From Manihot esculenta (taxonomy: Eukaryota > Streptophyta > Magnoliopsida > Malpighiales > Euphorbiaceae): a stretch of 64,000 nt of DNA. The DNA is taken from contig NC_035171.2 in NCBI RefSeq assembly GCF_001659605.2, positions 25,709,825-25,773,824 on the forward strand, given 5' to 3'. Of this stretch, positions 27,425 to 39,850 are shown piece by piece. Within the stretch, counting starts at the first letter, position 1. Each line of letters starts with the position of its first letter. The notes under the pieces were generated by a model, which was given only the letters and a program-made list of their open reading frames with translations, did no database searches and had not been told where the DNA came from. The position numbers were made by a program, and so were the translations under genes.

Positions 27425-29624
27425 TGTAATACCCGGCTAGACTCCGGTATCGGAATTCCTACCGTCCGGTGGAATCTCGGATGTCGGAGACCTCTAGAAG
27501 GGTAGAACCATGTTTTCATAAAATGTTTTCATGTTTTTAATGGTTTTAAAGTATGAAACTAAATGAGTGTTTGCATGAAAATAGCATTGGAGCAAAACCC
27601 AGGTTCGGCCGCCGAAAGTCAAGTTCGGCCGCCGAACATGCATGTGTTTTGGAGGCACGTTAGGCCCCCGAAAGCATGAGTGAGGGCAGTCCAGGTTCGG
27701 CCGCCGAAAGTCAAGTTCGGCCGCCGAACATTGCATGGATGCGGAGGCACATTCGGCCCCCGAACGTGGCCTGGCCAGCCACCTATAAATGGGGCACTTA
27801 GCCAAAATGGGCGAGCTTTCTCCCATTTTCGGCCACAGCTAGCTTCCGACCTCCCTCTTCCAAATCTAGTATTTTTCCTCCAAATCTCTTCCATTTTTCT
27901 TGAGTTTTAAACTCACATTGCAAGTTTTGAGCTTTTAAACCAAGTTTTGGAGCTTTGGGAACTCAGGAGCTCATTTTCGTGGATCTCCAAGTTTGGGTCG
28001 TCTTCCTCTCGATCTTCAAGAGGTAAGGGCCGATCTTAAGCTCCTTATATGTTTTAAAGAAGTTTTAAGAAGTTTTATGGGGTAGAAATGCATGTTTAAG
28101 TTAGTTGAGCTATGTTAGGTTTTATGTGATTTTTGAGCAATGTGGCATGTTTGAGTATGTTTGAAGTGTTGTAGTTGGGGTATTTGATGTTTTGAGGCCC
28201 CTAGGAGCTTGTATGCATGTTTTGGTTGAGTGGTATGCATGATTTGTGAGTTTGGAGGCGAAAATGCACAAAGGAGCCAAGTTTCTGCCCTTTGGCAGAA
28301 ACCAGGTTCGGCAGCCGAACATGGCTGGGGAGGCAGGCCTTTCGGCTGCCGAAGTTGCCCCCGAAAAGAGACTTTCGTCTCTGTCTGGCACTTTCGGCCG
28401 CCGAAGGTGCCGCCGAACCTACCTGAGTTTTGTCTCTGTCCAGGACTTTCGGCCGCCGAAGGTGCCGCCGAAAGTGCCCTGTTCAGCCACTTCATGCATA
28501 TCTCTATGTGATATTTTCAGGATGTTTTAGGGGGTTTTTGGGGAATATATTAGAGTTATGTTTATGTATGTTTGGTCCCTCATTGGAGTCCACCTGTGTA
28601 GGTTCGGACCCGAGGAACCAAGGACCTCAGCAGTGAGCCAGCTGCTACAGAGTTTGTCAGAGTCAGCCAGAGGTGAGTGGAACTAAACTTAACCTTTTAA
28701 ATTGAGAAATGAAATGCTTTTATCATGCTTCATGCATCATGATCATATTATAGGTTGTTTGCATTAGAATTCACGACTATGCCGCATTGTATTGTTGTGA
28801 TAGATGATAGTGGATGGACATTAGGATGATTCATTAGCCTTCTAAATACGAAGTCCTGTGGTGCCCATAATAGGGCCGGGCAATACGAAGTCCTGTGGTG
28901 CCCATAATAGGGCCGGGCAATAATCCGAGTACGAAGTCCTGTGGTGCCCATAATAGGGCCGGGCAATACGAAGTCCTGTGGTGCCCATAATAGGGCCGGG
29001 CATGGAGTTGAGGGATTTTTGAATCAGTCCATCCGTGGTGTGATTTGTTTGTGCAGTGACGCATTTCATGATAGCATGTTTTAAATATTCTTTTTATAGT
29101 TCTACTCATTGGGCATCTAGCTCACCCCTCTCCCCTAACCCCCAGGTTTGCAGGTACGGGATAGATAGAGAAGGCAAGAAGAAAAAGTCATATGTATGTA
29201 ATAGTGAGTGTGTGGACATGACAATTGTATTATGATGAAATGTAAAAATATTCAGGATGTTATGTAATGAGGTCATTGAGGATAGAGTTGTGCTTGACCA
29301 TATTATACTGTTAATCCCTTTTGTACATACATGATCTTATGTTATGATGTTTATGTAAACTAACTCAACACAGGTTGTTTTGCCTTTAAGGCTTGATGAG
29401 ATCCCACAGAGGGACTATGTTATGTATATGTTCAGAATATGCACAGGTTGAGTTAGTTGATGACAGTATGTATGAAGAAAAGTTTAAATTTTTATGCATG
29501 TTGTTGATCATGTATGGGATTATACAGGTTTACAGGTTTTATGTCAGGCTTGCTACGGGTCCCGGCGGCCTTAAGTCGACCCGGATCCTAGCGCCGGTAG
29601 CGGTCCGATTTTCGGGTCGTTACA
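27425..29624 (+). repeat. 3' LTR of element 1
   Basis: 2200 bases. Relative to the 5' LTR it has one extra minisatellite unit with a 9-base insertion, and lacks a 19-base palindrome-containing block near 28318. Substitutions are mostly transitions, several at CG sites; one (near 27803) alters the left arm of the start-site stem-loop. Confidence 0.97.
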
Positions 29625-29907
29625 TAAGATCAGCATTGTGATCGTGCCTCTGGAGGAGAAGCTGATGTACTTGGGGATAGACTTCCTCAAGGAGAAGGGA
29701 GCTTTCCTCATGCTGCATGCAAATACCATAGGCTTTGTGTTGAGGGGTAGCCACTATATGTGCCAATCCATAAGAAGGATTGGGTTGGGAGGAGAATTTT
29801 TGTGGCAAATTTCTCTTCCAACATTAGGGCAATGGTGCTGATAAATGGGCAGCATGGAAGCAAGGGACAAGAGTGACAAGGGCGTCACTAGAATGGGTGG
29901 GGGAGGA
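29625..29907 (+). pseudogene. Remainder of the interrupted protease and 3' end of the gag-PR-only element
   Basis: Resumes the retropepsin split at 19886: IVPLEEKLMYLGIDFLKEKG matches the part of retropepsins after the active site (the 'hydrophobic-GxDFL' block). The frame ends at about 29841. A purine tract (GGGTGGGGGAGGA, 29895-29907) follows and then an LTR. No reverse transcriptase, RNase H or integrase lies between protease and LTR, so this element encoded at most Gag and protease. Confidence 0.75.
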
Positions 29908-31065
29908 TGTCACGTACTGAAGGTGATACTCCCACAAGCTCCTCGAAGTATGGTGGTCATAGGCCTATAGGAGTGGCTAAACGACCTAAAGAGAAAAATT
30001 GCCTAAGTAATGATGGGACGGGCCAATCAGTGGGAAGGAGTAGCAACAGGGCTGCTGGATTGGCATATACTGCTAAAGGGGCAATTCTACCAGCAGTAGG
30101 CGTTGGTGGCAGCTAGTTGGCGCACAGGCAGTTGGCGAGGCGTGGTAGGCCGACGGGAGCCAACTGGGCCTGCAGGGTGCATAGGAGCTACGAGGCACGT
30201 AGGGGCTGTGGGAAGCACAGGAGATGTCGGGTGCTGCGACGATAGGACTGCGGGACACCTACTGGCCCGGGGTGCGGAAACGCAGGATGCACGAGGGCTG
30301 TTGCGAAGCACACAAGGCAGGCGTGCACAAGGAGTGCAGGCCACACGCGAGTATCTCTGAGAGGCATGTGTTGATTGGCCTACGGAGCTGCGCAGAGCGA
30401 GGTTCGAGTCTACGAGCTACAGTAAGGCGGTGCAAGGCACTGGGACGTGCTAGAAGGTGCGGGAAGCTTTCAAAAGGACCTGGGGCACGCTGGAAGTTGC
30501 CAAGAGAGTCGGGTTGGCCAATGAAGGTTCCATATTGGCGACAGTCCAGAAGCTTCCGGGAACCTGCTGGACAGCAGGTTCTCTCCAGCCAAGTGGGTCT
30601 TGCGAGCTAGCTAGCTAGTAGATCCAGAATTCTCCCTAGGATGTGAAATTATAATTTAGTCCCTGAAACTTCTAGAAGGGAAATTCTGGCCACAAATTAG
30701 AAAGTGCATTTCCACCACAAGTTGAGGAGGTGGAATGCCTATAAATAGGGGTGCTGGGCCATTTGGACAGCAACATGTGAGAGCCATACTTGAGTGATCT
30801 CTTATAAACTTGTGAGGCATTCTTGTGAGAGTTTGAGTGGCACTTGTAGATAGCCTGACTTTGTATTCCCACATACATTTAATAGAGTGTTTTGGCTATT
30901 GCTTGCCAACTCTTTGGCCTGTGTTTACTTAGCTTCCGCAATGCACATCTCTGTTTGCCTAAGTTGGCATTTTTAAGGGGAAGGCTAACTAGTATTCTCA
31001 AATTGGGGTGAGTTTACTAGTGCCGCACGGGTGCTTTGGTTGGGGAAAGCATTCTACTCGTGACA
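29908..31065 (+). repeat. 3' LTR of the gag-protease-only Ty3 element
   Basis: 1158 bases beginning TGTCACGTACTG and ending CTCGTGACA, so the ends are short inverted repeats (TGTCACG/CGTGACA). It directly follows a polypurine tract. A TATA box (TATAAATA) is at 30740. 30100-30480 is GC-rich with many GCACG/GGCACG words. The matching 5' LTR is not in the window; the left end of the element appears deleted. Confidence 0.75.
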
Positions 31066-31835
31066 GTTTTAAAGTGGAGGAGTTAATATGTTGGCCTAAA
31101 TAATCATATTTCTCAATTCATTTCATGCTTTGATCAATTTACACCAAAGTAGGGGAATCTAATCATCTATGGTTTATATATTCATATTTAGCACATAGCA
31201 AAAGGTCTCACTAGATTTCTAAGAATGTATCTTTAATGTCTAATTTTATGGTCATATTCCCTAAGATCATTACTAGTTAGCCATTTTCATATCATAATAT
31301 AAATCATCTCCTAAGCATATATAACTATGTCTCTATCATGCCAAAATTACTTTTAGATTAACAAGTGAATTACATAATTAACTAATTTAATTACTTGCAT
31401 ATAAAATGAAGTGTATAAAATAACTCATATCAAAGAAGAGAGAGGAGAAAGGGATTAACCAAAATCAATGGAGCCCTAAGGTAAAGAAATATTTACAAAT
31501 AAGGTAACAAATAAATCAAATATGAGAAGAAGTAAATTAATTATAAGAAAAAATATTTTAATTAAGGAAAGAAATAAATTCTAATATGAAAAGAAATAAA
31601 TTAAAATATAGAAGAGAATAAATTAATAATGATAAAGGAATACATTAAATAAAATAAGAATGATATATATTCTAATTTATTCAGATTTGAAACGTAAAAG
31701 AAATTAAATCCAAAATGCAAATATAGGAAGTAGATTTTTCTCTTAAATTTAAGAGGAACAATCCTAATCATTAATGGGAAATCCTAACCATCATCCACCA
31801 TATATTCTAATATTTAAATATAAGTTAATAATATG

Positions 31836-31870
<35 letters not shown>

Positions 31871-32435
31871 TTACAAAAACACAAAATTGAACTTATAAAA
31901 AATTTTCACCTCATTATTTATAATTCTGACACCAAAATTTAAAATTCAATGAAAAATAATAAATATATTTAGAAAATTATGAAATTTCATAGAAATCGCT
32001 TAAAAATATAGAATGCATGAGAGAACAAAAAAGATACAAAAAGATTTGTATTCTTTGATGTATTTTCATCATAATAGTTCTATTACAATATACGTTAAAA
32101 ATCTGCACACCAAATTTATAATAAGGCATTGATCTAGAGGGTGAAAATCTGCCACTAATTAAAAATTTCAAACTACTTTTTAAAATTTAAAAATTCATAA
32201 TTAATTCATTAAAAATTAGAAAAATAAAAATAATATACGCAAATTGAATAAAATTTCATGAAGAATGCATGAAAAATATTTAGAGAGATATAATATTTTA
32301 TGATCGGTATGGGTAATCCAAACAATTTGATTGTTTACCTAATTCATACATAGAATTTGTGTGGCCCATAAATTTCACATCAAAATTGATGTAGAAGTGT
32401 CCAAAACATCTAAATCAATTCAAAAATATAAAAAG
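31066..32435. other. AT-rich intergenic stretch with a (TA)n run at 31841-31868
   Basis: No gene seen. The TA run is about 28 bases. Confidence 0.5.
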
Positions 32436-32444
32436 AAAATATTT

Positions 32445-33047
32445 GGATAATTTACATGCAAGTCTTTATGATACAATAAAACTCATAATTTAGTCCTTTT
32501 TTTATAACAAATTAGTCCTTAAATTTAAGTTTTGTCTAATAAATTAGTCCTTCTATTAAGAAAATGAACAAATTGTCGTTAATCTTTGTTTTATAGGAGG
32601 TTTAAATTGTTTGAATGACAATAGTGCCCCTTAAAGGTGAGAATTTGTTGGTGGTTTCTCTTTGAAGAAATTGAAAAGCTTCTTTTCTCCCATCAATGGT
32701 GGATGTTCAAACTGTATGTTGCACGTGTGGCGATGTCAGTTTCCTTGACAAGCTCTTTTAATGCAGCAAATGCCACTATAATTTCAGCACTTGTACACTT
32801 TTCTCCCCCATCATCTTGCAGAGGAAGACTTTAGTAAAGAAAAGCTCATATTGGGCTGGAGATCTACCATAGTGAAAGAAGAAGAAACTTTGGCAATTAT
32901 GAGTTAAGAGATAAAAAGAGAGTAAAATAAATTAAACACCTATATGTAAAGACCACTAAACATCATGTTGCAATTCTTATCAAAATTTTAATCAGGGACT
33001 AAACTGTAAGTTTTATTATATCTTAGGGACTTGCATGTAAATTATGT
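32445..33047. mobile_element. Mutator-like MITE (non-autonomous DNA transposon)
   Basis: 603 bases with long terminal inverted repeats: the left end ATAATTTACATGCAAGTC...AATAAAACT...TTTAGTCC is matched in reverse complement by the right end GGGACTAAA...AGTTTTATT...GACTTGCATGTAAATTAT, for roughly 50 bases or more. It is flanked by the 9-bp direct repeat AAAATATTT (32436-32444, 33048-33056), the size typical of Mutator superfamily target duplications, though its A/T composition makes chance more likely. There is no transposase; a 65-codon frame at 32637 resembles nothing known to me. Confidence 0.75.
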
Positions 33048-33056
33048 AAAATATTT

Positions 33057-33487
33057 TTATGTAATAGAATAATTTATTTTAATAGATTGCCTTTAGAAAA
33101 ATCAAAGAAAAGAAAAGAAGAAGAGATATTAAGGGAGAGATAGCAAGCTCTTGGTGAATGAGAGACTTTCTTGAATTTTTCATGAATAATAAGAGAATTT
33201 TGGAGCAAAAGGAGTGTTTGGCCAGCTGCTATATGAGAATTGAGAGAAAAATATACTAGTAAGGGTTTTAAGTGAAAATAATGATTAAATAGGTAAGTCG
33301 AAAGAGGAAATAAATCTATCCCTATTTTTATTTTAACTACATTTATTATTTTTAAATTTTTAAATCTTTAAATCTTCATTTAATTTTTAATTATGTAATT
33401 TAATATTATTTTATTATTTATTATTTTATTATTTTCTATGGCATTAAAACTACCGTCTTTGAAATTTTAAAAATTAATTTTAAGCGT
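33057..33487. other. AT-rich intergenic stretch
   Basis: No gene or repeat structure recognised. Confidence 0.4.
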
Positions 33488-35530
33488 GCTCAAACTGAAA
33501 TGTAATTCTCATCATTGAACCCTTTATTACTTTAGCTGTATATGTATATACAGTACAAAATTAGAAGTATGTAATTTGCCTCTTTGATGAAGGTTGGATA
33601 ACGTTCAAGATTTGTTAAAGTGTCCTAACATAATATGAGGTTTAAGCTCGTCACTTTTTATGACTCACTTAATTTGCCTGAAATAAATCAAGACTTGTGC
33701 AACTCGACTCAATTTATGATTGTGATTGTATTTTCGAGGTTTGCACCTAAGTTTTCCTAGGCTTTCTATGTATCTTTTATTATGGAAGATTCAAACCCTT
33801 GTGTAATTTGAAAAAAAACTAAGTCACCTATCTTGAGTCTAATAGAGAGCTCTAAGGCAAAATCTGTGACTTAGAACTCTCTAGAAAATACAAAGTGATT
33901 TGTGATTTTGAGGATTCACACCTAGATGCTCCTAGGTTTCTTATGTATCTCCCATGAAGGAGAATCAGACTCTTACTTAGTTTGTTAAAATTTAGACAAG
34001 CTATCATGAGTCTATTGGAAAAACTCTAAGGCGTCCTTTGTATGTTATCAACCTCAAGAAAATGCAATATAATTGTGTAATTTGTAATCTTAAGGATTCA
34101 CACTTTGGTTCTCATAGGTTTCCTATATATCTCTTGTGAAGGAGAATTAGACCTTCCTGTAGTTCGACAACAAACTAGACTATCTATTCTGAGCCTAATG
34201 CATGTCTTTATGTTGTATAGGAGTAGCTAAAGTCCTATAGTCATGCGTGCATTCTATGCCTTAGACATCTATATGCTATATGTTGATACATGTATGAGAC
34301 ACCTTACACAATATATCATGTGCCCTAGGACATATGTACTGAAACCGAGATGTGATTCTCATCATTGAGTCCTCATTGCTTCAACTATCTATGTCTATAC
34401 GGTAGAAAATCAAGGGTCTGTAATCTGCTTCTTACTTTGGTGAAGGTTGAATAATGTTCTAGATTCATTAAAGTGCCCTAACACTATATTTTAGGTTTGA
34501 GCTCGCTAGAATTTATGACTTGCTTGACTTACTTGAAACAAGTTAAGACTTGTGCTACTCCACTCAATTCTAACTATGATTGTATTTTTGAGGTTTGCAG
34601 CTAGGTTTCCCTAAACTTCCTATGTATCTTTCATTATGGAATACTCAAATCCTCGCGTAATTTGAAAAAAAACTAAGTCACCTATCTTGAGTCTAATAGA
34701 GAGCTCAAAGGTAGACTCTGTAACTTAGAACACTTTAGAAAATGCAATGTGATTTGAGATTCTGAGGATTCACACTTAGATTCTCCTAAGTTTCTTATGT
34801 ATCTCCGATGAAGGACAATTAGACTTACTTAGTTTGGCAAAATCTAAACAACCTATCATAATTCTATTGAAAAAACTTTAAGACGTGCTTTGTAACTTAA
34901 AACCCTCAAGAACATGCAATATAACTGTGTAATTTGTGATCTTAATGATTCGCACTTAGGTTCTCCTAGGTTTCCTATGTCTCTTAGGAAGAACTATTAG
35001 GCCTTCATGTGGTTTGACAACAAACTAGACTATCTATCCCGAGCCTAATGCATGTCATTTATGTTGTATAGGAGTAGCTAAAGTACTATAGTCATGTGTG
35101 CATTCTACGCCTTAGACATCTATAGGATGTATGTTGATATATGTATGTGACGCCTTATAGAACATATCGTGTACCCTAAGATGTATTGAAATTGAGATAT
35201 GACTCTCATCCTTAAGTCCTCATTGCTTTAGCTATGTATGTACAGAGAAAATTAGGGGTCTATAATTGTCCACTTTGGTGAAGGACTAATAAATTTTAAG
35301 ATTCATTAAAGTGTTCTAACACGATATATGAGATTTGAGCTCAACATTTTTTATGACTCGCTCGATTTATGTGAAACAAGTTAAGACTTGTGCAATTCGA
35401 CTCGATTATAGAACTCGCCCCTTTTTATGACTCGCTCGACTTATGTGAAACAAGTTAAGACTTGTGCGACTCGATTATGACTGTGATCGTATTTTTTAGA
35501 TTTTCACCTAGATTTTCTTGCTTGAAAATA
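33488..35530. repeat. Tandem array of about 850-base units with 174-183-base subunits
   Basis: A marker (GAAGGTTGGATAACGTT and variants, followed by AAAGTGTCCTAACA) recurs at 33589, 34442 and 35280, spacings of 853 and 838. Units begin near 33488, 34338 and 35183; the third is partial. Inside each unit a shorter motif (CACCTAG..., CTCCTAGGTTTCTTATGTAT, then GAAGGA) recurs, at 33744, 33918 and 34101 in the first and at about 34585, 34755 and 34945 in the second. This is a two-level repeat. No coding potential. Confidence 0.85.
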
Positions 35531-36325
35531 TAAGCACATATATTTCAATGAGAGTAGATATAATTAAAATTAAAAAAATTAAAAATCTAAAATCAAAAGG
35601 AGAAAAAAGTCTTCTTGTTTCATCAGACTAAATTAAATTAAATAATAGCAAAAAATTCTGAATTTATTTAGTCAATAAGTATAATAAAATTATCTATTAC
35701 CATATCAGTACAACATCCTTATAAAATTTAATAGAGTGATTACAATATTTGTTGTACCACTAAAATTTAATAGTGAAAATAAAATTTACAATTTAAGATA
35801 ATTTTTTTATAAACTTTTAAAAATTTCAATTAAATTATAAAATACTGAAAAGTTTTAGATTTTTTATAGCCTTTTACATAATCATCCTTTGTTTCCATTC
35901 ACGTAACGAGACTTGCGGCTTGATAATTCTTAGTAGAACATAGCAGCAGGTACATGATGATTGATGATAACGCTACTTGCAAAAGAGCTACTCCCATCAA
36001 GGGCAGGCCATTCAAATTTCAATCCCACAAGGGTCTTCAACGCTTTGCATGCAAGTCAGAATAAGCAATCAAAGCTACACGCAAAACCATCCCAAAGTTT
36101 ACCATACACCAGTTGAAAAGAATGTGGATTGAGAACTTTATGCGTATAGCGAATCTAACCTCATGACAGAATTGATCATTCAAGTGACGAGAACTTGAAC
36201 AACATAAAACTTAATTCCACGAGCTACTGTGGGACTAATATTTTTCTCTGGGTAATTCCGTAGTAATTCCATCACAATCAGAGCAACGAGACCAACTCTA
36301 ATTAGCATTTATACTATATGCATAT
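35531..36325. other. Intergenic stretch and 3' flank/3' UTR of KINB3
   Basis: The part next to 36326 should contain the minus-strand 3' UTR of KINB3; I see no clear polyadenylation signal. The rest is AT-rich without a gene. Confidence 0.4.
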
Positions 36326-36753
36326 TTAAGTGCTGGTACTCCCCCTCCTCTGAACAGGTTTGTATAGCACAACTGTGACATATTTTGAATGAAAGCGATG
36401 AGTAAAACCAAGAGCCACCACAGAACGTGGGGCCTCTCGATTCTCAATGTAAAGATGGTTGAGAATTACATTCTGCGGAGCAGGAATAGTTTCAGAAGTG
36501 TCCACACTAGCTGGGTAGCTAAGCAAGGTGTGTTGCAGATGTGGAGGGACTATAGGTGGATCTCGTGCCTCATCTTCATTTCCAGGGCAGGCATTGTTGT
36601 AACTTGAATCAGGAGATTTTGGCACTTCAAATCCCATCACTGTTGTGCCTTCCTGCATAAGAACTCAACCATCAAGCCACCATTTGATTTTAATTAAAAA
36701 AAAGAAAATGACACGGCTATACTTACATGATTATCAACATATTGATTGCTCAT
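36326..36753 (-). CDS. KINB3: SnRK1 (SNF1-related kinase) regulatory subunit beta-3
   Basis: Two coding exons. The first is only 27 bases (36727-36753: MSNQYVDNH) with donor GTAAGT; the second is 36326-36652 after TTATGCAG. Together they give 117 residues. The C-terminal half is the AMPK-beta/SIP1-GAL83 interaction domain (PF04739): PPIVPPHLQHTLLSYP, VILNHLYIENREAPRSVVAL, then THRFHSKYVTVVLYKPVQRR. The protein lacks a carbohydrate-binding module, which defines the plant beta-3 type. Beta-3 joins the catalytic KIN10/11 and the gamma-type subunit into the SnRK1 energy-sensing kinase in cytosol and nucleus. Length and all core motifs are normal, so the gene is probably functional. Upstream leader exons are likely further right, up to about 39.8 kb, but not determined. 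Confidence 0.93.
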
Positions 36754-39700
36754 CTTCAAAAGATAAGAAACTGGCTAACAGCACAAAATCATCAATGTTT
36801 GCAACACCAAAAACCTAAAAAAGAACATTCTTGAATGAGCATTTTACAGTCTATGATAAAAGCATGAAAAAGAAGTACCCATATGTTGTTTAACAGATTG
36901 AAATTGGCTACACACAGCAGCCATGTCTACTCACAGCAATCATACTTATAAAAGGTTCATTCTGAGTTTTATGCTGGTTGAAACCACATAATATCTTCCT
37001 CTCTTAAATTGGAACTTCTCCAGCAAGAGAGGTTCCACATTCCACCCACAAAAAATAAATGGAGCCTATTTGCATCCATTAGCAGGGCCACCATGTGAAA
37101 TGCCAAAGCAGTAGTTTAAGGTTCAATTGAAAAAGAGTAAGATTCATAATAATTGGACCTATCCCGGTAAATTCACTTGCTAAGGGAATTTTTTGTTGGT
37201 TTTAATCTCAGCCCGAGCTATAAAATATTAGACATCACATTTCCTCTTTTTCTTTTTGTCACTTCCTTTTATTAAGTGTAATATATCTTTCAAGTTTAAA
37301 CGAAAACAAGGAGAGCAAGACCCAATAAAACAAATTGCAAGTCACACATAATACATTCAAATTTTCTCCTGGCTTCATAAAATAATCTAAACAACGTATT
37401 TCAACATGTCTACAGGGAAGGAAATTTTTTGGCTGACTGGATGTCGGGTAGGGTGGCTTACCTGAGGGATTGTGCTGCTTGAGTTTTTTTTTTATTTTTC
37501 CCTTAAAAAAATCGAAACAATGTAAAACATTCCATGCAAGTCTATAGATTCATCTACCGTTTAGGCCCCATTTGATCAAAGTTAGACAAAATGTTGAACT
37601 TCCTTAAAAAGGTGTTTGAAGGAAGCATAAAGTCAAACCAAAGTTGGGTTTATACGGGAAGAATAGCCTATTGTAAGAAAAAGAGGGGGCTACGGGGTCC
37701 GTCATGAATAGTTAGCATCTAGACTTGAACCAAAAACAAACTGATTAAACTGATCTTCAAGCAAACAAAGTATTCCTAAAAGTTTGTATGTGAGGCTGTG
37801 AGCTAAACATGAATACACGATTGCAATTTGCCTAAGAAATTAGTGCACTTCGCAGAAAAAAGGTACATAAGCCAAATACATGGTTGCGCAAGTTACTTCA
37901 AAGTACCTACAAGTGCAATAATAATTTGAGAAGAATGCATACGTGAATCAATTGAAGCCTTAGTATCAAAAACTTCGATCCTCAATAAATGATACAATGA
38001 TCAGTTTATTCTGCAGAAAAACAGAACTTGGCTGGTTGAGAATTAGAAGACCTAAATAATGTATTTCAAGGTAAATGAAACACTGACACCTGATTTTACC
38101 GCATGGAGAAACCAAAAGGAATTCAATTTGAAGCAGCAACACCCTATAAAATTGAGGAGCAAAGACAAATGCTCCAAGTGACTTTCATGTTTACTTGAGA
38201 TCAAATTTTTTGTTTTTGAAATAAACATGCAAAGTCAAGATGAAATCAAATCCTTAATATTTTATTTTACTTTTATTTAAAAAAAAAAAAAAAAAAACAA
38301 ATTAGGTGTTCTAGATAATTCAGAGCCAGAGATGTGAGGCCTGCATCATATAACATATCTAAGCATTTGCACTGTCAAAAATTAACCTGACAACCGTATC
38401 TAACCCAGTATGAACAGTATTGACTTCATTGCTGGCAATGCATTGCTCCGTTGGTGTACTGAGGTTCCTTAATTCCAGAAACTTATGATATATGTAAACT
38501 GAGATTAAAAAGATGGACTTGCTTCTCCACTCATATCTATAGCTGAAAAAGAATTCTAACTTGCTGGAAGATACCCATTTTGACTTCTGACCTAATCTAA
38601 AGCTAATCACAGAAAGAGAAAACTTATGTTGCACAGCATTAATAAAGTGAAGAGCTCACTGCTTTGCCATTGACGCCATACTGCAGATACAACACCAATT
38701 AAAGACCGCCAGCAAAATAAAGAAGATATACAAAACTTTTGCAAGTAAAGCAGGAGTCATTGTGACATTTTCAAATAGCAACACTTATTTGAAGAAAGTA
38801 ATAAATCTTATAGAATGATTTTGTAGTTTGAAGCAAATCAATCTGATTCAGCTTACTGGATAACCTAATTATGCTCCACCATTTTTCTCCACTAGCCGTT
38901 CAGTATCAAGTAGGGATGAGGATCGGTTTGGTTTTGACAAAGTGACAAACCGAGCCGAACCAATTTCGTAACGAGAAACAGTTCAACTGGTCGGTTTTGG
39001 GGCACTTGGAATTCCTAAATTCAATGGGTTTTGCTGCTGAAATTGGTAAAAGAACTAGAAACATCAAAGAAAATCAAAGAAAAGAATCAAGTAGGGCTTA
39101 GGATCTCTTTGGTTTCGACAAAGCCGAATTACTTGCATCTTAGAAAATCAGGAACGAACTGAACCGATTTGTAACGAGAACCGATCGGTTTGTCGGTTTT
39201 AGGCATTCCGAATTCCTAAATTCAATGGGTTTTGCTGCTGAAATTGCTACAGAAACCAGAAACATCAAACAAATCAAAGGGATCATTTTAAACAAAACTT
39301 TAAGAAATCATTTGCAGATTATTTAAGAAATCATTTGCAGATTATGTTACATAAAACAAAATAAATAGTGAAAATACAAACATCACAAAAAAAAATTACC
39401 CAAAAAATTAATTTTGGACTGGAACCTGCTTAGATCTTCAAGATTCCAAATCCGAACTGCCTTGCAACTGTAACTCAACAAGAGCTCAAGTTCTACAACC
39501 GCCAGCTTCGATTTTTACCAACCAAAATTAATAAGGAAATCAAACAAAGTAAGACCAGGGAGAAGTATTTAGCGACCAGTGAATGAACAGACAAGATCTA
39601 CGAGATTGCCAGGAACGGTAAGACGTTGGCATGACCACGTGGAGCTCTAGAGGAAGGAAGAGAGCCGAGGAATGAAGGGAGAAAAGTTGAAAGAGCCGAT

Positions 39701-39850
39701 GAGAGGCGAGAGGTCAGCAAGATGTGAGGCGAAAGGCTACTTTTCTAGGAGAATCCGTCCATCGAATCTGAAATGGAGCTTTGTCATAAGGTAAATTTAG
39801 TGTCCCGCTGAGAACTGCAATGTAAGCTGGTAAATTTAAAAATTAGGGTA
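36754..39850 (-). other. Probable promoter, leader exons and leader introns of KINB3
   Basis: No additional protein is recognised in 3 kb upstream of KINB3. The sequence has moderately balanced composition near 39400-39800, compatible with a first non-coding exon and promoter, but no splice sites can be assigned confidently. It includes an A-run at 38278-38298. Confidence 0.35.
38911..39300. repeat. Imperfect tandem duplication with AACCGA words, period about 180-200
   Basis: GAATTCCTAAATTCAATGGG followed by TTTTGCTGCTGAAATTG occurs at 39010 and 39211, each preceded by TAGGG...GGTTT..GACAAAG and AACGAGAA..., giving two units. A further 22-base direct duplication (AAGAAATCATTTGCAGATTA) follows at about 39303-39345. 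Confidence 0.75.

Larger units (their letters stand above)
19892..29624 (+). mobile_element. Element 1: complete Tekay/Del-type chromovirus (Ty3-gypsy)
   Basis: 9733 bases with both LTRs and the perfect 5-bp target duplication TAAGA (19887-19891, 29625-29629). Order: 5' LTR 19892-22064, primer binding site 22068, polyprotein 22336-27315 (Gag, PR, RT, RH, INT, chromodomain), polypurine tract, 3' LTR 27425-29624. The integrase-after-RT order makes it Ty3-gypsy; the C-terminal chromodomain, long LTRs and tRNA-iMet primer suggest the Tekay clade. By eye the LTRs differ at about 13 base substitutions in roughly 2.17 kb, mostly transitions, plus two indels, so insertion is recent (of the order of 0.2-0.3 million years if 1.3e-8 substitutions per site per year applies). 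A single TAG interrupts the polyprotein. Confidence 0.97.

Noticed and set aside
30103..30610. Long frames on both strands in the GC-rich part of the LTR at 29908-31065
   Set aside because: GC-rich repeats of GCACG-type words remove stops; there is no similarity to proteins and the position is within an LTR.
29908..31065. Independent DNA transposon with TGTCACG/CGTGACA ends
   Set aside because: It directly follows a polypurine tract and a retroviral-type protease remnant and has a TATA box, all of which fit an LTR better.
32637..32834. 65-codon frame within the MITE
   Set aside because: No transposase motif and only chance length.
36389..36607. Plus-strand frame over KINB3
   Set aside because: Shadow of the conserved minus-strand coding exon.
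38359..38634. 91-codon minus-strand frame upstream of KINB3
   Set aside because: No recognisable domain and it lies in the presumed leader intron region.
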